Source: Dyadobacter soli (lineage in GTDB: Bacteria > Bacteroidota > Bacteroidia > Cytophagales > Spirosomataceae). Taken from it: DNA of 64,000 nt. The position numbers and the translations under genes were made by a program. Each line of letters starts with the position of its first letter. The first letter of the stretch is position 1. The stretch is taken from contig NZ_FNAN01000013.1 of the NCBI RefSeq assembly GCF_900101885.1, forward strand, positions 1 through 64,000. The letters are read 5' to 3'. The notes under the pieces are model-generated. The model worked only from the letters and a program-made list of their open reading frames with translations. It made no database searches and had not been told where the DNA came from. This document shows positions 39,590-49,484 of the stretch, piece after piece.

Positions 39590-42500
39590 AACGTAGTAAA
39601 ATTGGTCGGAGCGGTGTCCGTCAAAATAGCTTCTGTTGCGTTAGGTTGGCCGGGTAATAGCCCGGAAATCGTTACGGTTGTGCCCTGGCCGACAATGCTT
39701 GTGACTTCCAGCCGGCAATCGAGGCGCGTCACAAAGTCGATGATGATCTGATAGCCAAGGCGGCCGCTCTGCTCGATACCTTCGCTGGTCAGCACATTTT
39801 CGATGCGCCGGTTGATTTTACTCAGCTCGGCAGGCGACATACCCCGCCCATTGTCCGATACCGAAATTTTCAGGTGTTTGTCGTCCAGCTTGTCCAGTAT
39901 GATCCTGATGTGCCCGCCTGTGGTATATTTATTGGAATTGTCGATCAGGTTCCGGATCACGGCCTTCAAAATCTCCCGATTCGTGAAAACGTCCCATTGA
40001 CCGGGATTGACGAATTCGAGCGTGTTGCTTTTAAAAAGCAGCATGTCTTTGAAAAACTCCTCCAACTCGTCGGCCAGGCCGTCGAACGGGAAAGGGCGCT
40101 TGCTGAGGAAGAAGCCTTCCTGCTGCGATTTCGTCCAGAGATTGATCTCCTTTACAAATGCGTGAATATTCGTCGCAGCCTTTTTAATTTCCGAAGTGCC
40201 GGTCTTGACGTCGTCCAGGCGGTCTTTTTCGAGCGCCGCAGTTACGTGATCCGATAACAGGTTCAGGAAATGCAGCGGCGATTGCAGGTCGTGGGCCAGC
40301 AGCAATGTGATCTTTTCTTTCAGCCGGTTACTATATTCCAGTTGGCTCGTACGCTCGCGGACCTGGGCTTCCAGCTGCTTTTTTCGCTGCGTCAGATAAT
40401 GGTAGCGCAGTTTCACAACCACGTAAAAGGAAAACGCCAGCAGGAAAAGCGCGAAAACCGCCGCATACCAGGTTTGGTACCAGAACGGGTCCACGGTGAA
40501 ATGCTTGGTCAGCAGTACAATGTTGGTACGCCCGAAGCCCGCCTTTTTCCTCACTTGGAGCGTGTAATTGCCATAACCCAGCCGGTTGAGAACAATGGCC
40601 TGGCTGGGGTTCAGCTGGTACCATTCATCGTCCAGGCCTTTGATATTGTATTCCAAATACTGGTTTTCTGGCAATCCTAAATAAGGCGATGCCAATATGA
40701 TCTCGATGCGGTTGAAAGACGGTATTAGCCGGAGATCTTTGCTGAACAGCCGTTCTTTTCCATCCACGACAAATTTATCGATCAATATCCGCGAATCGGG
40801 GAGAATGTCGATAATGCTGTCGGGATACACCTGCACGAGCCCGTCCATCGATGGAAATGAGAACCTGCCATCGGGGAAAACCGCCGACGACGGGTAGCCG
40901 CCACCGTTGAACTCGTTGTTGGCAAATCCATTGCTTTTGTCGTAATAATAATAGAAAACGCTGGTGGTTTTGCCATCGAGGTAGTCGTACAAGTCCTGTG
41001 TCCTGGCCTTGAAAAGCCCGTGGTTGGTCGGCATCCACATGAAGCCCTTTTTGTCTTCCAGAAACGTATGTACTGCAAGCAAATGATCGTTGCGGTCGAG
41101 GGGTAATGCGGTGGCTTTGCCATTACGGATCGCATAGAACCCCTGCCCATAAGTGCCAGCCCAGAGCGTTTTCTTTTTGTCGATATAAAATGCCCTTACT
41201 TCCCGTCCCTTCATTTCTGGTATCTCCTCGAAAGTAGCGTTTTTTACATCCATCACGAACAAACCGGCGCCGTCCGAAGCCCAAAATTTCGTGTTACTGA
41301 TCGGGAGAAACGCTTTGATGTACCTGGGGAAGTTGCGCCATTGGATTGAATCTCCCAGCGCTTTGCCAAACTGCCCGGATGTCGCACTAAGCCAGACGGA
41401 CCCGTCGGGCGTCTGGGCAAGATTTAAAGGTTGGAAATTAGTGTAAAAGCTCCGGACCAGCTTCCAGTCAGGGGTACGCTGGTCTACTTTTTGCCGCTTG
41501 CTGCTCATCCAGACATTCCCGCCCCGGTCCACCAGGATGGGGCTCCGTGCCGCCAATGGAAAGGGCGCGCCCGAGAATATTCCCGAAGGCGATATGACAC
41601 CCAGTTCAGTGAGAAGGCCATCCTTTTGAAATATATGCTGGCTGTAAAAATTGTTGTTGGTACCCGGAATGCGGACAGTTTTAAATAACTTCTTTTTGAA
41701 AACATACACCCCATCGGTTTGGGTGCCCACCATATGGATACCCGCCTCCGGGATGTTCATATAGCAAATGACAGCACCTATATTTCCGGTTTTCAGGATA
41801 GGTTTGCAAATAAGTGTTTCGGCATCCGTCGCTTGCAGTTCATAAAAAGTATTCAAATGATGCATGAAAAGCCGTTCGCCCTGCTGATACAGATGGGTAT
41901 CTTTCGTGAAAAGCGGGGCACCGTTACCGGGCATTGTGGGAAGAACGAGATATTCCTTGCCCGCGGAATCCATGCACCGTATCCGGTTTTGCTGGTCGAA
42001 ATAATACATCCGGTCACTCAGATTGCCGGCCCTGTCAAAAAACATGGCGCCATAATCGAAGGTTTTGGAAAAGACTACCTTCTTTTGATGCAGGTACGTG
42101 AGGTGGGCATCGCCTATCCGCAAAAAGCCGTCGCCCTTCGTCTTGGCCGGATAGTAAAACGACGCAGTCGCCAAAGCTGCGAAAAGTGATTCGACGCGCC
42201 GGCGGTCCGCGGGGTTGAGGTTACGAATTACATCGAACTGCTCATTCCGGGACTTTAAAAGCACATATCTGTTCCGAATGTGCGGATTAAGCAGAAACGG
42301 CTGGTTGCTTTCGTCGAAAGAAAAGACTTTAAAACCGGTATCCTTGAAAAAAATGGTACTGTCGTCCGTTAGTCCCAGGTCGATAATCCGGTTGCTGGTG
42401 AGCTGTGGTACCTTGCTTTGGTTGTAGGTCACAAAATGCGTCCCGTCGAACCGCACCAACCCGCCTTGCGTCGTCATCCAGATGAACCCGTTTTTATCCT

Positions 42501-42642
42501 TCCGGAGCTGCATGACGCTGTTTTGAGGCAGGCCGTTGTCGCTCGTGTAATGCTGTTCTGTGAACTCCGGGACTTCCTGGCCGGACGCGTGCAATGAGGC
42601 CGTGAGGGAGATGAGAAGGGTTATAATCTTCGCAAGTTTCAT
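39586..42642 (-). CDS. Propeller-domain sensor histidine kinase (HTCS-like, split system)
   Basis: The 1018-residue protein has a signal peptide (1-22), a large periplasmic sensor with two-component-regulator propeller repeats (SDNGLPQNSVMQLRKDKNGFIWM, KKTLWAGTYGQGFYAI, DKKGFMWMPTNHGLF), a Y_Y_Y domain (about 650-720), one membrane helix (about 735-755), a coiled coil and a kinase core. H784 lies in LLLAHDLQSPLHFL, and NLIDNSNKY, DNGRGMSP and GRLGYQIII form the ATP site. Such sensors detect glycan fragments in the periplasm. The regulator is a separate protein rather than fused. The ATG at 42642 starts the signal peptide. Confidence 0.88.
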   Translation of the reverse strand: MKLAKIITLLISLTASLHASGQEVPEFTEQHYTSDNGLPQNSVMQLRKDKNGFIWMTTQGGLVRFDGTHFVTYNQSKVPQLTSNRIIDLGLTDDSTIFFKDTGFKVFSFDESNQPFLLNPHIRNRYVLLKSRNEQFDVIRNLNPADRRRVESLFAALATASFYYPAKTKGDGFLRIGDAHLTYLHQKKVVFSKTFDYGAMFFDRAGNLSDRMYYFDQQNRIRCMDSAGKEYLVLPTMPGNGAPLFTKDTHLYQQGERLFMHHLNTFYELQATDAETLICKPILKTGNIGAVICYMNIPEAGIHMVGTQTDGVYVFKKKLFKTVRIPGTNNNFYSQHIFQKDGLLTELGVISPSGIFSGAPFPLAARSPILVDRGGNVWMSSKRQKVDQRTPDWKLVRSFYTNFQPLNLAQTPDGSVWLSATSGQFGKALGDSIQWRNFPRYIKAFLPISNTKFWASDGAGLFVMDVKNATFEEIPEMKGREVRAFYIDKKKTLWAGTYGQGFYAIRNGKATALPLDRNDHLLAVHTFLEDKKGFMWMPTNHGLFKARTQDLYDYLDGKTTSVFYYYYDKSNGFANNEFNGGGYPSSAVFPDGRFSFPSMDGLVQVYPDSIIDILPDSRILIDKFVVDGKERLFSKDLRLIPSFNRIEIILASPYLGLPENQYLEYNIKGLDDEWYQLNPSQAIVLNRLGYGNYTLQVRKKAGFGRTNIVLLTKHFTVDPFWYQTWYAAVFALFLLAFSFYVVVKLRYHYLTQRKKQLEAQVRERTSQLEYSNRLKEKITLLLAHDLQSPLHFLNLLSDHVTAALEKDRLDDVKTGTSEIKKAATNIHAFVKEINLWTKSQQEGFFLSKRPFPFDGLADELEEFFKDMLLFKSNTLEFVNPGQWDVFTNREILKAVIRNLIDNSNKYTTGGHIRIILDKLDDKHLKISVSDNGRGMSPAELSKINRRIENVLTSEGIEQSGRLGYQIIIDFVTRLDCRLEVTSIVGQGTTVTISGLLPGQPNATEAILTDTAPTNFTTL

Positions 42643-42814
42643 AGCCGGGTCAACAAAGAGTAGCGTCATTGAATGACAAACTGGGATGGGAATCGAGGAT
42701 GCAATAATAGCTTAGATTTGTAATAAATTCTATGTGTTGTACAAACATTTCTAACGCGCAGGCCTGTTATTAAAGCTGCAACTTATTCAATGGTTTTTTC
42801 TTTACTTTTGGAGC

Positions 42815-43735
42815 ATGTCACGCAACCTGATTGTCAAAGACCTCCCCGAACTTTATGAAACGATGGGCTTGCCGGTCGACCCGGTGGACGCGTCGTCGGG
42901 ACTCACCATTCATTTCCTGCAACAGACGTTCACCGAACTGCCCTTTACGTCGGTACCTTTCCGGCCCAACTATTTCAGCTTTTTGTTCATTCGCGAAGCA
43001 TTCGGCAAATACACGATCGACGACCAGCGTTTTGAAGTACGGCCAGGGACAGTGTATTTCACCAACCCGGGCAACTACCGTATTTTTGAATGGTACAGCA
43101 TTAACGACACCTGCCTGATCACGTTCAATGAAGCTTATTTGAAGGAAAACGTGCATGAAGATGTGTATCGCGATTTTTCTTTCCTGCTTACCGAAACCGT
43201 CGAGCCGCGGGTGCTGTCGGAGGCGCAGTTTACCGTCGTAAGGCAGCTTTATCAGCAGATACACGACGAGCACCGAGGCAATTCACCTTACAAAAACCGG
43301 ATTATCGGCAGCCTGATGGTAGCCCTGCTGCTGAAAATCAAGGAGTATTTCTTTCAGGATTATAACCCTATTTACGAAGGTAACCGCAGTTCGCAGATTG
43401 TAAAGACATTCAAACGAAACCTCGAACAGCATTTCCGAGACCTCGTCAGCGGTAAGGTGGAAATCCCTTTGCGCGTGCAGGATTACGCCGATATGCAATT
43501 TCTGCACGTCAACTACCTGTCGAGCGTCATCAGCAGCAAAACCGGCAAATCCGTAAGCGCCTGGATTGCCGATAAGACCGTCGCCGAAGCCAAAGTAATG
43601 TTACAGGACCCGGCGCTCACCATCAAGGAAATAGCCCTCCGCCTGGGCTTCCTCGAAGCACCCCATTTCAGTAATTATTTCAAAAAACACACCTCGCAAA
43701 GCCCTGCGGAGTATCGGAAGCAGCATGTTGGGTGA
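42815..43735 (+). CDS. AraC-family transcriptional regulator
   Basis: The 306-residue protein has an N-terminal cupin-like domain (about 40-150; FGKYTIDDQRFEVRPGTVYFTNPG) and two C-terminal helix-turn-helix units (about 205-305; MQFLHVNYLSSVISSKTGKS, LTIKEIALRLGFLEAPHFSNYFKKHTSQSPAEYR). It is divergent from the propeller kinase. A -7-like TAGATTTG lies at 42713-42720 but has no clear -33 partner. The target may be either neighbouring locus. Confidence 0.9.
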   Translation: MSRNLIVKDLPELYETMGLPVDPVDASSGLTIHFLQQTFTELPFTSVPFRPNYFSFLFIREAFGKYTIDDQRFEVRPGTVYFTNPGNYRIFEWYSINDTCLITFNEAYLKENVHEDVYRDFSFLLTETVEPRVLSEAQFTVVRQLYQQIHDEHRGNSPYKNRIIGSLMVALLLKIKEYFFQDYNPIYEGNRSSQIVKTFKRNLEQHFRDLVSGKVEIPLRVQDYADMQFLHVNYLSSVISSKTGKSVSAWIADKTVAEAKVMLQDPALTIKEIALRLGFLEAPHFSNYFKKHTSQSPAEYRKQHVG

Positions 43736-43736
43736 A

Positions 43737-44558
43737 TTAACCGGGATATTCAAAACCGTAGGCATTTCGGTCCAGCAAAAGCATTGACATTAACCAGTTC
43801 CTGTTTTCATCTTCCTCGGGTATCGGATCGGGTGCCCACGTGTGCCACCCGTCAAAGTGCCGATTATACTTCTCTTTGATTTGCTGGAAAAACGCTTTCG
43901 ATTCGCTTAACTTCCCAAGATAGAACTCGGTGACTTCGGAGTTTCTTCGGGATAAAGTTCCTCTAACGAATCCCAGCACCGCGCGAGTAGGTTCATCCGC
44001 CCAACTTTCAAATGCTGCATAGTTAGGAAGCAGGCAGGAAGCGTAATGCCCCAACATTGCCGACTGCAATTGGATCGGCGCATAGGTTTTGTTGTGGCGG
44101 AAATGGTCAACCAATATTTGCTTTCTTCTATCGTGCAGAAAAGTTTCGTAATTGGCTTTCAGGTATTGAATTTTGCTAGGGTCACGCCCGAGCGAGAGCG
44201 TTGCCCGGCGCGGAATGTCAGACAGGATCGAGGGAATCAGCTCGTTTTTTACGTAGTCTACTTGCTCGCGCATCTGGTTGGACCAAATTTCATTAGAATT
44301 GTCCTGTTCGATCAGGCGTTCGATATGCATCTCCCGGATTTCCCCGACACGTTGTTGGTATTGCACCATTTGGTCTTCATTCAACAGGCTCTGAAAGACA
44401 CTGTATTCAAAATCGAACTCTTCCCAGGCTGAAAAGAAATGCGTTTGTGACTGCGAATCTTTCATGTTTTCAAATTGTAGGACTTTTTCAGCCTGTTCTG
44501 CATTGAGGTTCAGCTGATGGTACCTGGCTTGAACAAATCTGATTTCTTCCCTTTGCAT
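43737..44558 (-). CDS. Uncharacterised protein, possibly a lipoprotein
   Basis: The 273-residue product listed here (ATG at 44558) is hydrophilic and largely helical (ARYHQLNLNAEQAEKVLQFE, RQQILVDH-like stretches, LGKLSESKAFFQQIKEKYNRHF). I recognise no family. The open frame continues upstream, and translation from a TTG at 44636 would add KKAVFYWECIAILGCQQ, a plausible lipoprotein signal with the lipobox ILGC. If so the protein would be anchored in the envelope. It is convergent with the AraC gene and divergent from the GH28 gene. Confidence 0.55.
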   Translation of the reverse strand: MQREEIRFVQARYHQLNLNAEQAEKVLQFENMKDSQSQTHFFSAWEEFDFEYSVFQSLLNEDQMVQYQQRVGEIREMHIERLIEQDNSNEIWSNQMREQVDYVKNELIPSILSDIPRRATLSLGRDPSKIQYLKANYETFLHDRRKQILVDHFRHNKTYAPIQLQSAMLGHYASCLLPNYAAFESWADEPTRAVLGFVRGTLSRRNSEVTEFYLGKLSESKAFFQQIKEKYNRHFDGWHTWAPDPIPEEDENRNWLMSMLLLDRNAYGFEYPG

Positions 44559-44671
44559 ATCATTAGTTTGCTGACAACCCAATATAGCAATGCATTCCCA
44601 ATAAAATACCGCCTTTTTAAGAGTAGTTACCCCCAAGCCTCGTCTTCCCCGTGAAGATTTTGGCAATGGAC

Positions 44672-46243
44672 ATGATGAAGCATTTAAGATTCTGGGTTTT
44701 TATTCTGATAACCTCTATATATGGAGGGAACACGTGGGCGCAAAACCTGGCCGGAGCCGTTCCGGGCGTGCAGGACGTGGGCGCAGCAAAGCTACCCGCG
44801 ACGATAGCGCCTGTGAAAGCGCCGTTCCCGATGCCGGCATTCGTAAAGCCGGTTTTTCCTAAGTTAACCATCAACATCACCGACAAAGGCGCACGCGAAG
44901 GAACGATGATCACCAAAGCCATTCAGGCGGCGATCGACGAGGCGAGTAAAAAGAAAGGCGGGACGGTGATCGTTCCGCGCGGCATTTGGAAAACAGGCCG
45001 TATCAGTTTGAAAAGCAATGTGAACCTGCAAGTCAGCGAAGGGGCGGAGCTGCACTTCAGCCCGGAAATTGAAGATTACCTTCCTGCGGTGTTCACCAGG
45101 AACGAGGGCGTGGAGCTGATGTCGCTCGGGGCGCTGATATATGCCAATGGGCAGGAGAATATCGCGGTAACCGGTAAGGGCAAGCTGGTAGGGCCGCCCG
45201 ACGGGCCGGTAAGGAAGCGGTATATGAATGTGAATGTGATCGAAAAAGTGGTGCCCGCGGACAAGCCCGTGCACGAGCGGGTGTACGAGGGAAAAGACGG
45301 TGGTTTCATATTCCCGCCGATGTTTATCTCTCCCATTAACTGCAAAAAGGTCTTTATCGAAGGCATTACGCTCGAAAATACGCCATTCTGGAACGTGGTG
45401 CCGGTGTATTGCGACAATGTGATCATCCGGGGCATTACCGTGCGCTCGGTCGGCATTCCGCGCGGCGACGGCATCGATATCGAATCGTCCAGGAATGTCC
45501 TCATCGAGTACTGCACGCTCAGCTGTGGCGACGATTGCTTTACGATCAAGGCCGGACGCGGCGACGACGGTATCCGCGTAAATAAGCCGACGGAGAATGT
45601 CGTGATCCGCCATTGCCTCGCACGCGAGGGGCACGGGGGCATTACGTGCGGGAGCGAAACGGCCGGGATGATCCGTAATGTCTATGTCCACGACTGCGTT
45701 TTCGACGATACCGACACCGGCCTGCGCTTCAAAACCCGCCGCTCGCGTGCAGGTGGCGGGGATAACCTCGTGTACGAGCGCGTACGCATGATCCTGCGCG
45801 GCGATGCGGTGAAGTTCGATATGCTCGGCAGCAGGCAGTATGTGGGTGAACTTGCAGACCGCCTGCCAGCCCGGCCAGTGGACAAGCTCACGCCGGGTTA
45901 CCGCAACATTACCGCCCGCAATATCATTGTTGAAAAGGCCCGGACATTTGTCGATATCACCGGCATTCCCGAATCACCCGCGACAAACCTGCTGATCGAA
46001 AATGCCGAGGTGAATGCCCGGACGGCCTTTAAAGCCAGCGACGCACTCGGCGTTACGATCCGGAATGCGTCGCTTACGGTAACCGACTCGCTGCTGCGCG
46101 GATTGGATATTCGTAATGTACTCTTCGAAAAAGTGCAATTTAAAACGCCTCAGAAACGGATCTGGATGGATATTCAGGGTGAAAATTCCAAAAATATCCG
46201 TTTCAACGAATGCCTCCCGGCAAAACCGGAAGGCTGGGAGTGA
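44672..46243 (+). CDS. Secreted glycoside hydrolase family 28 (polygalacturonase-like)
   Basis: The 523-residue protein has a signal peptide (to about residue 24, TWAQ) and a right-handed beta-helix. All GH28 catalytic signatures are present: GDGID (D266, D269), CGDDC (D287, D288), GHGG (H321) and the RFKTRRSR substrate-binding segment. Enzymes of this family hydrolyse galacturonan or rhamnogalacturonan by inversion. It probably acts on pectin at the cell surface or in the periplasm. Several start codons are possible (GTG 44651, ATG 44666, 44672, 44675); the chosen one gives a normal signal peptide. The second SusCD locus lies 1.3 kb downstream. Confidence 0.88.
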   Translation: MMKHLRFWVFILITSIYGGNTWAQNLAGAVPGVQDVGAAKLPATIAPVKAPFPMPAFVKPVFPKLTINITDKGAREGTMITKAIQAAIDEASKKKGGTVIVPRGIWKTGRISLKSNVNLQVSEGAELHFSPEIEDYLPAVFTRNEGVELMSLGALIYANGQENIAVTGKGKLVGPPDGPVRKRYMNVNVIEKVVPADKPVHERVYEGKDGGFIFPPMFISPINCKKVFIEGITLENTPFWNVVPVYCDNVIIRGITVRSVGIPRGDGIDIESSRNVLIEYCTLSCGDDCFTIKAGRGDDGIRVNKPTENVVIRHCLAREGHGGITCGSETAGMIRNVYVHDCVFDDTDTGLRFKTRRSRAGGGDNLVYERVRMILRGDAVKFDMLGSRQYVGELADRLPARPVDKLTPGYRNITARNIIVEKARTFVDITGIPESPATNLLIENAEVNARTAFKASDALGVTIRNASLTVTDSLLRGLDIRNVLFEKVQFKTPQKRIWMDIQGENSKNIRFNECLPAKPEGWE

Positions 46244-46255
46244 GGCATTTCAAAA

Positions 46256-47293
46256 TCATTTTGCCAGGTTATCGGCTTCGATAATCGCGTCGGCAAATGC
46301 TCTGGGCGCTTCCTGGGGCAGGTTATGTCCGGCGCCTTTCACCACGTGGTGCACATGCTTGCCGGTGGACTTGCGTGCGAATGCCGAGCCGTCGCCCGCA
46401 GGTACCACGCCGTCCGAATCGCCGTCGAGTGTTACCGTCGGAACGGAAATGGTCGGTCCTGCGAACAGTTTTTGCTCGATTTCGTCGTATTGTTTCTCGC
46501 CCGGTTCCAGGCTCAGCCGCCAGCGGTAGTTATGGATCACGATCGCGGCGTAATCAGGGTTTTTGAACGACTCGGCCGAGCGGTTGTAGGTAGCTTCGTC
46601 GAACGCCCATTTCGGCGAGATATTTTTCCAGATCAGCTTGTTGAAATCGTACCAGTTGGCGGTATAGCCTTTCTGGCCACGGTCGGTAGCGAAGTAATAT
46701 TGGTACCACCAGCCCCATTCGGCCGCAGGCGAGAGCGGCTGCTGGTTTCTTTCAAGGTTGTTGATCAGGTAGCCATTCACGGAAACCATTCCTTTCACAC
46801 GTTCAGGCCATAGCGCGGCGATAATGTTGGCCGTACGAGCGCCCCAGTCGAAGCCGCCGATAATCGCCTTTTTAATTTTCAGCGCGTCCATTAATGCAAT
46901 GATATCCAGCGCCACGGCGGCCTGCTGGCCATTCCGGAAGGTTTTGTCGGAGAGGAAGCGCGTGGTGCCGTGGCCGCGCAAATGCGGTACGATGACCCGG
47001 TAACCCGCATCTGCGAGCATTTCGGCAGTTTCGGCGTAGCTGTGGATGTCGTAAGGCCAGCCATGCAGCAATATCACCGACTGGCCGGTCGCAGGGCCGG
47101 TTTCGGCATAACCTACATTTAGCACGCCTGCTTCTATTTGTTTGATTTCCCCGAATGTATAAGTGCCGTGAACCGTTACCGGGTTTGTTTTCGCATTGGC
47201 CAATGCTTTCGAAGGAAAAATTTGTGTTGCGGCGAATGTGAGTGCGGCAAGGCCGAGGAAATTACGGCGGCTGAATTGTGCGGTATTTTTCAT
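46256..47293 (-). CDS. Tat-exported alpha/beta hydrolase (epoxide hydrolase-like)
   Basis: The 345-residue protein starts with a twin-arginine leader (FSRRNFLGLAALTFAA). The fold shows HGWP (77-80, oxyanion region of epoxide hydrolases), the nucleophile motif GFDWGA with D149, an acidic residue in TLDGDSDGVV and the base histidine in GAGHNLPQEAP. An aspartate nucleophile together with HGxP points to epoxide hydrolase or dehalogenase-type chemistry rather than an esterase. The substrate is unknown. It is convergent with the GH28 gene and divergent from the sigma factor. Confidence 0.8.
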   Translation of the reverse strand: MKNTAQFSRRNFLGLAALTFAATQIFPSKALANAKTNPVTVHGTYTFGEIKQIEAGVLNVGYAETGPATGQSVILLHGWPYDIHSYAETAEMLADAGYRVIVPHLRGHGTTRFLSDKTFRNGQQAAVALDIIALMDALKIKKAIIGGFDWGARTANIIAALWPERVKGMVSVNGYLINNLERNQQPLSPAAEWGWWYQYYFATDRGQKGYTANWYDFNKLIWKNISPKWAFDEATYNRSAESFKNPDYAAIVIHNYRWRLSLEPGEKQYDEIEQKLFAGPTISVPTVTLDGDSDGVVPAGDGSAFARKSTGKHVHHVVKGAGHNLPQEAPRAFADAIIEADNLAK

Positions 47294-47544
47294 TTTTTGA
47301 GATGTTTAAGATCGATGGTTTGAATGCTCCGCCGGGCGGTTTTGCCGTTTGAGTGATTCAAAAGTAGTCGTAGTGGTACTCACCGGAAATGCGGATCGGG
47401 CCGAACCGGACAAATCCGCAGCCCGGCTGGACATTTCCGGCGTCCTGTCCGACAGGGCAGGATAGTGGCCCGCCGGATATTTACTTATTTTATCTACAAA
47501 AGATTATATTTATTCTACGATCGCTACCCGGCAACGGGGATTAT

Positions 47545-48159
47545 ATGATGCTGCAACAAACGATGCGGATAGGAGCAACGGACGAAAAAGTACTACTGGA
47601 AAGGCTGGTGGAAGGCGATGCCCCGGCGTTCACGGCGCTTTACGAAAAGTACAGTTTGAAGTTGTATGGCAATATCCTGCGCCTCGTCAAATCCGAAGAC
47701 ACGGCGAAGGAAATCTTGCAGGAGCTCTTCCTGAAAATCTGGGAACTGCGCGGGCAGATCGACCCGGAGAAGTCTTTCAAATCATTCCTCTACAAAATAG
47801 CAGGTAACCTCGTGTACGACCATTTCAGGAAGGTCTCGCGCGATAAGAAGTTGTCCGACAGTCTTTTGTATATGCTGGAAGAGCAATACAGCCATCTGGA
47901 AGAAGCGGTCATTTACAACGAAAGCCTCGAATTGCTCAACTCGGCGATCGGCCAGCTGCCCGAAATGCGGCGGCGGGTTTATATGATGGGTAAAATCGAA
48001 GGTAAAACCTACGAAGAAATCTCAGCCCAGCTCGGCATTTCGCATTCTACCATCAGCGACCACATTGTGAAAGCCAACCGTTTTATCAAAACTTACCTCA
48101 CCAGCCGCACCGACGTGGCGCTCTCGCTGATTATCACGCTCATCGGCACCGATTTGTAG
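47545..48159 (+). CDS. ECF RNA polymerase sigma factor
   Basis: The 204-residue protein has region 2 (about 25-95; ALYEKYSLKLYGNILRLVKSEDTAKEILQELFLKIWE) and region 4 (about 130-185; LPEMRRRVYMMGKIEGKTYEEIS, SHSTISDHIVKAN). It belongs to the Bacteroidota sigma/FecR/SusC group. The ATG at 47545 is chosen because the longer frame upstream lacks family similarity. A FecR gene follows 111 bp downstream. Confidence 0.88.
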   Translation: MMLQQTMRIGATDEKVLLERLVEGDAPAFTALYEKYSLKLYGNILRLVKSEDTAKEILQELFLKIWELRGQIDPEKSFKSFLYKIAGNLVYDHFRKVSRDKKLSDSLLYMLEEQYSHLEEAVIYNESLELLNSAIGQLPEMRRRVYMMGKIEGKTYEEISAQLGISHSTISDHIVKANRFIKTYLTSRTDVALSLIITLIGTDL

Positions 48160-48270
48160 CATTAGGATGTGGTTTTTGGTATAGATCGAAGAAAAAACTG
48201 AAATTTTTTTCGAGAGCGAGCAGAGGACAAATGCCGGCCAAGCGTATTAGCGGAAACAAACGCGAATACT

Positions 48271-49293
48271 TTGGAAAACCCTATCCCTATTGAAGCGCTG
48301 TTCAAGCGCTATTTGGAAAACAAATGCACGCCCGATGAAGTAGCATCGCTGCTCGGCCATTTCCGGACCGGTAGCGATGAAGCCCGGCTGCGCCAGCTCA
48401 TTACCGAACAACTGGACGCCGGGGATGCGGACTCCGAAAAACACGAGCAGGCGGTGTACGAAGTGTATGCTTCGCTCGCACGCCAGATCACTGCGCCTGC
48501 GCACCGGGTACCCGTGCACGGCCGGTCGCTTATCACACCTCACCTCCGGAATGCGGCTATCTGGCTGCTTGCTTTGCTCTCGGTGGGCGCGGGATTGTAC
48601 CTTTTGAAGTACGGTGAAAAGACAAACCGGCCGGTCGCGGTTCGCCATGTGGAAGCCGCGGCAGGCGAGCGTAAGAAAGTAGTACTGCCCGATAGCTCGC
48701 GCATTTGGCTGAATGCCGGCAGCGCGATCGATTACCCGGCCGTTTTTCAGGGAAATGAGCGGAATGTAAGCCTTACCGGCGAGGCGTTTTTCGAGGTCAC
48801 CCGCGACCCCGCACACGCGTTCGTGATCCGCACGGGCGCATTACGCACCCGCGTGGTAGGTACGACCTTCAATATCAATGCCTATCCGGATGATTCCGCC
48901 ATTGCGGTATCCGTCGTCACGGGCCGGGTGAATGTCAGTTCGGATAAAGCTGCAGTCGATCTGCTGCCCGATCACCAGGCGGTTTACGGCAAACAGGATG
49001 GCCAACTCATTGCACGGCCTTGCCCCGATGCCGGCGCGCTCGCCGCATGGAAGGCGGGCAAGCTGCAATTCCGCAATAAGAAGTTGCATGAGGTCATCCG
49101 CACGCTCGAACGCCGGTATGCGGTGGCGATCGGCGTGGACGCGAATGCGCGGGAATGTCCTGTGCTGCATGCGGATTTCGACGACAACGAGCCGGTGGGC
49201 CGGATTCTCGAAATGCTGGCGGTTTCGCTGAACGGCAGGGTTGAAAAGAAAGGAAAAACAGGTTACCGGCTCGTTACCGCCGGATGTTTTTGA
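48271..49293 (+). CDS. FecR-type anti-sigma factor (TTG start)
   Basis: The 340-residue protein has the cytoplasmic sigma-binding part (1-88; KRYLENKCTPDEVASLLGHF), one membrane helix (about 90-108, AAIWLLALLSVGAGLYLL), a FecR domain (about 120-215; KVVLPDSSRIWLNAGSAIDYP, LTGEAFFEVTRD) and DUF4974 (about 258-335). No ATG fits: the family's usual first residues are encoded from a TTG at 48271, so that is taken as the start. It probably controls the sigma factor before it and responds to the STN domain of the SusC after it. Confidence 0.85.
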   Translation: MENPIPIEALFKRYLENKCTPDEVASLLGHFRTGSDEARLRQLITEQLDAGDADSEKHEQAVYEVYASLARQITAPAHRVPVHGRSLITPHLRNAAIWLLALLSVGAGLYLLKYGEKTNRPVAVRHVEAAAGERKKVVLPDSSRIWLNAGSAIDYPAVFQGNERNVSLTGEAFFEVTRDPAHAFVIRTGALRTRVVGTTFNINAYPDDSAIAVSVVTGRVNVSSDKAAVDLLPDHQAVYGKQDGQLIARPCPDAGALAAWKAGKLQFRNKKLHEVIRTLERRYAVAIGVDANARECPVLHADFDDNEPVGRILEMLAVSLNGRVEKKGKTGYRLVTAGCF

Positions 49294-49360
49294 CACACAC
49301 TGATCCCAGGAAAGTAATCACCTAAAACCAAAACTATGGAGCATATTATCTGAAAGAAAA

Positions 49361-49382
49361 TCCCCGGACGTAAACCCGGGGA
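49361..49382 (+). other. GC-rich hairpin in the leader of a susC gene
   Basis: A 7-bp perfect stem (49361-49367 with 49376-49382, CCCCGG/CCGGGG core) with an 8-base loop lies in the 191-bp gap between FecR and SusC, 103 bp before the SusC start. No T-run follows, so it is not a standard terminator. It could pause polymerase or affect RNA stability. Confidence 0.4.
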
Positions 49383-49484
49383 AAGAGCCAAAATGCAAGT
49401 TCAAAATTGCGCCGCTGCCACAGGGGTCGAAGTCTAGGGCATCGCGCACAACCAGCTGATTTACATTTTAAACCTGTCAAAATT

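Noticed and set aside
42803..42810. TACTTTTG just before the AraC start as a promoter -7 box
   Set aside because: It lies only 4 bp before the ATG and has no -33 partner, so it would require a leaderless transcript; chance match is more likely.
47389..47544. Upstream ATG for the second sigma factor
   Set aside because: The extra 52 residues resemble no sigma factor and include non-conserved proline- and glycine-rich sequence; unlike the first sigma factor, a good internal ATG stands at the domain start.
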